The position numbers and the translations under genes are program-made. Source: DASXQK01 sp963724385 (GTDB lineage: Bacteria > Pseudomonadota > Alphaproteobacteria > Dongiales > Dongiaceae). Taken from it: a stretch of DNA of 64,000 nt. Positions 63,545-64,000 of this stretch are shown here, piece after piece; within the stretch, counting starts at the first letter, position 1; every line of letters starts with the position of its first letter. The notes beneath the pieces are model-generated. The model saw only the letters and a list, made by a program, of their open reading frames with translations, did not search any database and had not been told where the DNA came from. Location: NCBI GenBank assembly GCA_963724385.1, contig CAVRUJ010000001.1, positions 2,728,001-2,792,000 of the forward strand, in the 5' to 3' direction.

Positions 63545-64000
63545 ATGCAACTCGTGTTTCGCGAAGACGCCTATGCCCGCACTTGCGATGCCACCGTAAC
63601 CCAGGTGGACGAGCGCGGCATTCGCCTGGATCGCACCGTCTTCTATCCGACCGGCGGCGGACAACCGGGGGACACTGGCCTGCTCCGCCTTGCTGATGGA
63701 AGCGAGATCGCCATCGCCGACACACTGAAGGGTGCGACCCCCGACGAGATCGTTCACGTGCCGGCACAGCGCGCTCTTGGGGCTCCCGTAGGCGCCAAGG
63801 TGACTGCGGAGATCGACTGGCCCCGGCGGCACCGGCTGATGCGCATGCATACCTGCCTGCATCTTCTGTCGGCGGTCATTCCCGGCGACGTTACCGGCGG
63901 GCAGGTGGGCGACGGCAAGGGACGCCTCGATTTCAACCTGCCAGAGGCGAAGCTGGACAAGGCCCGGATCGAATCCGAGCTCAACAGGCTCATCAACGAG
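63545..64000 (+). CDS. alaX: Alanyl-tRNA editing protein AlaX, truncated by window edge
   Basis: AlaX hydrolyses tRNA-Ala mischarged with serine or glycine. The visible 152 residues show FREDAYARTCDATV, the FYPTGGGQPGDTG signature of the editing domain, and RMHTCLHLLSA, the HxxxH zinc pair. The start could also be GTG at 63536. The third zinc site lies beyond the right end. It follows the SABATH gene by 73 bp on the same strand. Confidence 0.9.
   Translation, partial: MQLVFREDAYARTCDATVTQVDERGIRLDRTVFYPTGGGQPGDTGLLRLADGSEIAIADTLKGATPDEIVHVPAQRALGAPVGAKVTAEIDWPRRHRLMRMHTCLHLLSAVIPGDVTGGQVGDGKGRLDFNLPEAKLDKARIESELNRLINE

Overview
The window is about 64 kb of GC-rich DNA from an alphaproteobacterium. 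The evidence is the gene families (Rhodospirillales-type porin, SRAP-SIR2 island content), a palindromic repeat of the TAGAGCATTTTCCG/TAGAGCATGTTT type common in Hyphomicrobiales and Rhodospirillales, and a perfect FNR/FixK-type box. The order cannot be fixed by eye.

Layout. (1) 1-1508: a YtfQ/YtfR-like sugar ABC importer; its ATPase runs off the left edge. (2) 1707-9344: a phosphonate catabolism locus. It holds tmpB and tmpA (N-trimethyl-2-aminoethylphosphonate to glycine betaine plus phosphate), a sarcosine/dimethylglycine dehydrogenase-like flavoenzyme, phnX, phnW and a divergent LysR regulator. (3) 9544-14131: leucyl aminopeptidase and a divergent PEP-carboxylase homologue that lacks a key catalytic histidine. 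(4) 14381-30863: a 16.4 kb genomic island in the 3' end of tRNA-Asn, bounded by a direct repeat of the tRNA end. It carries a dead P4-type integrase, an AlpA-like protein, a prim-pol and helicase replication pair, a run of small exported or membrane proteins, an SRAP protein, a frameshifted SIR2 protein, and a 2.6 kb IS1595-family transposon with passenger ORFs. (5) 30998-47146: chromosomal genes: rhomboid protease, EF-hand protein, lipoprotein, porin, TPR protein, GT-C membrane protein, FAH-family enzyme, a lipoprotein/response regulator/histidine kinase operon, and a TetR-controlled acyl-CoA locus. (6) 47370-60238: a methylated-amine or betaine locus with a trimethylamine-dehydrogenase-like flavoprotein, a Rieske oxygenase of the quaternary-amine type, a second DgcA-like flavoprotein, a FAD oxidoreductase and a complete Dpp-type ABC importer. 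(7) 60492-64000: a NUDIX hydrolase followed by a 274 bp MITE-like element, then a tight operon of cysteine synthase, a SABATH-type methyltransferase and an AlaX editing protein cut by the right edge.

How the parts may fit together (inference): TmpAB would release glycine betaine from a methylated phosphonate. The Rieske oxygenase, the DgcA-like flavoprotein and the dehydrogenase in the phosphonate locus could then remove its methyl groups stepwise, giving phosphorus, carbon and nitrogen. PhnW and PhnX would handle unmethylated aminoethylphosphonate. No phosphonate transporter and no Rieske reductase were found in the window. Accessory DNA is concentrated in the tRNA-Asn island and in short repeat elements at 7.1, 33.4 and 61.2 kb.
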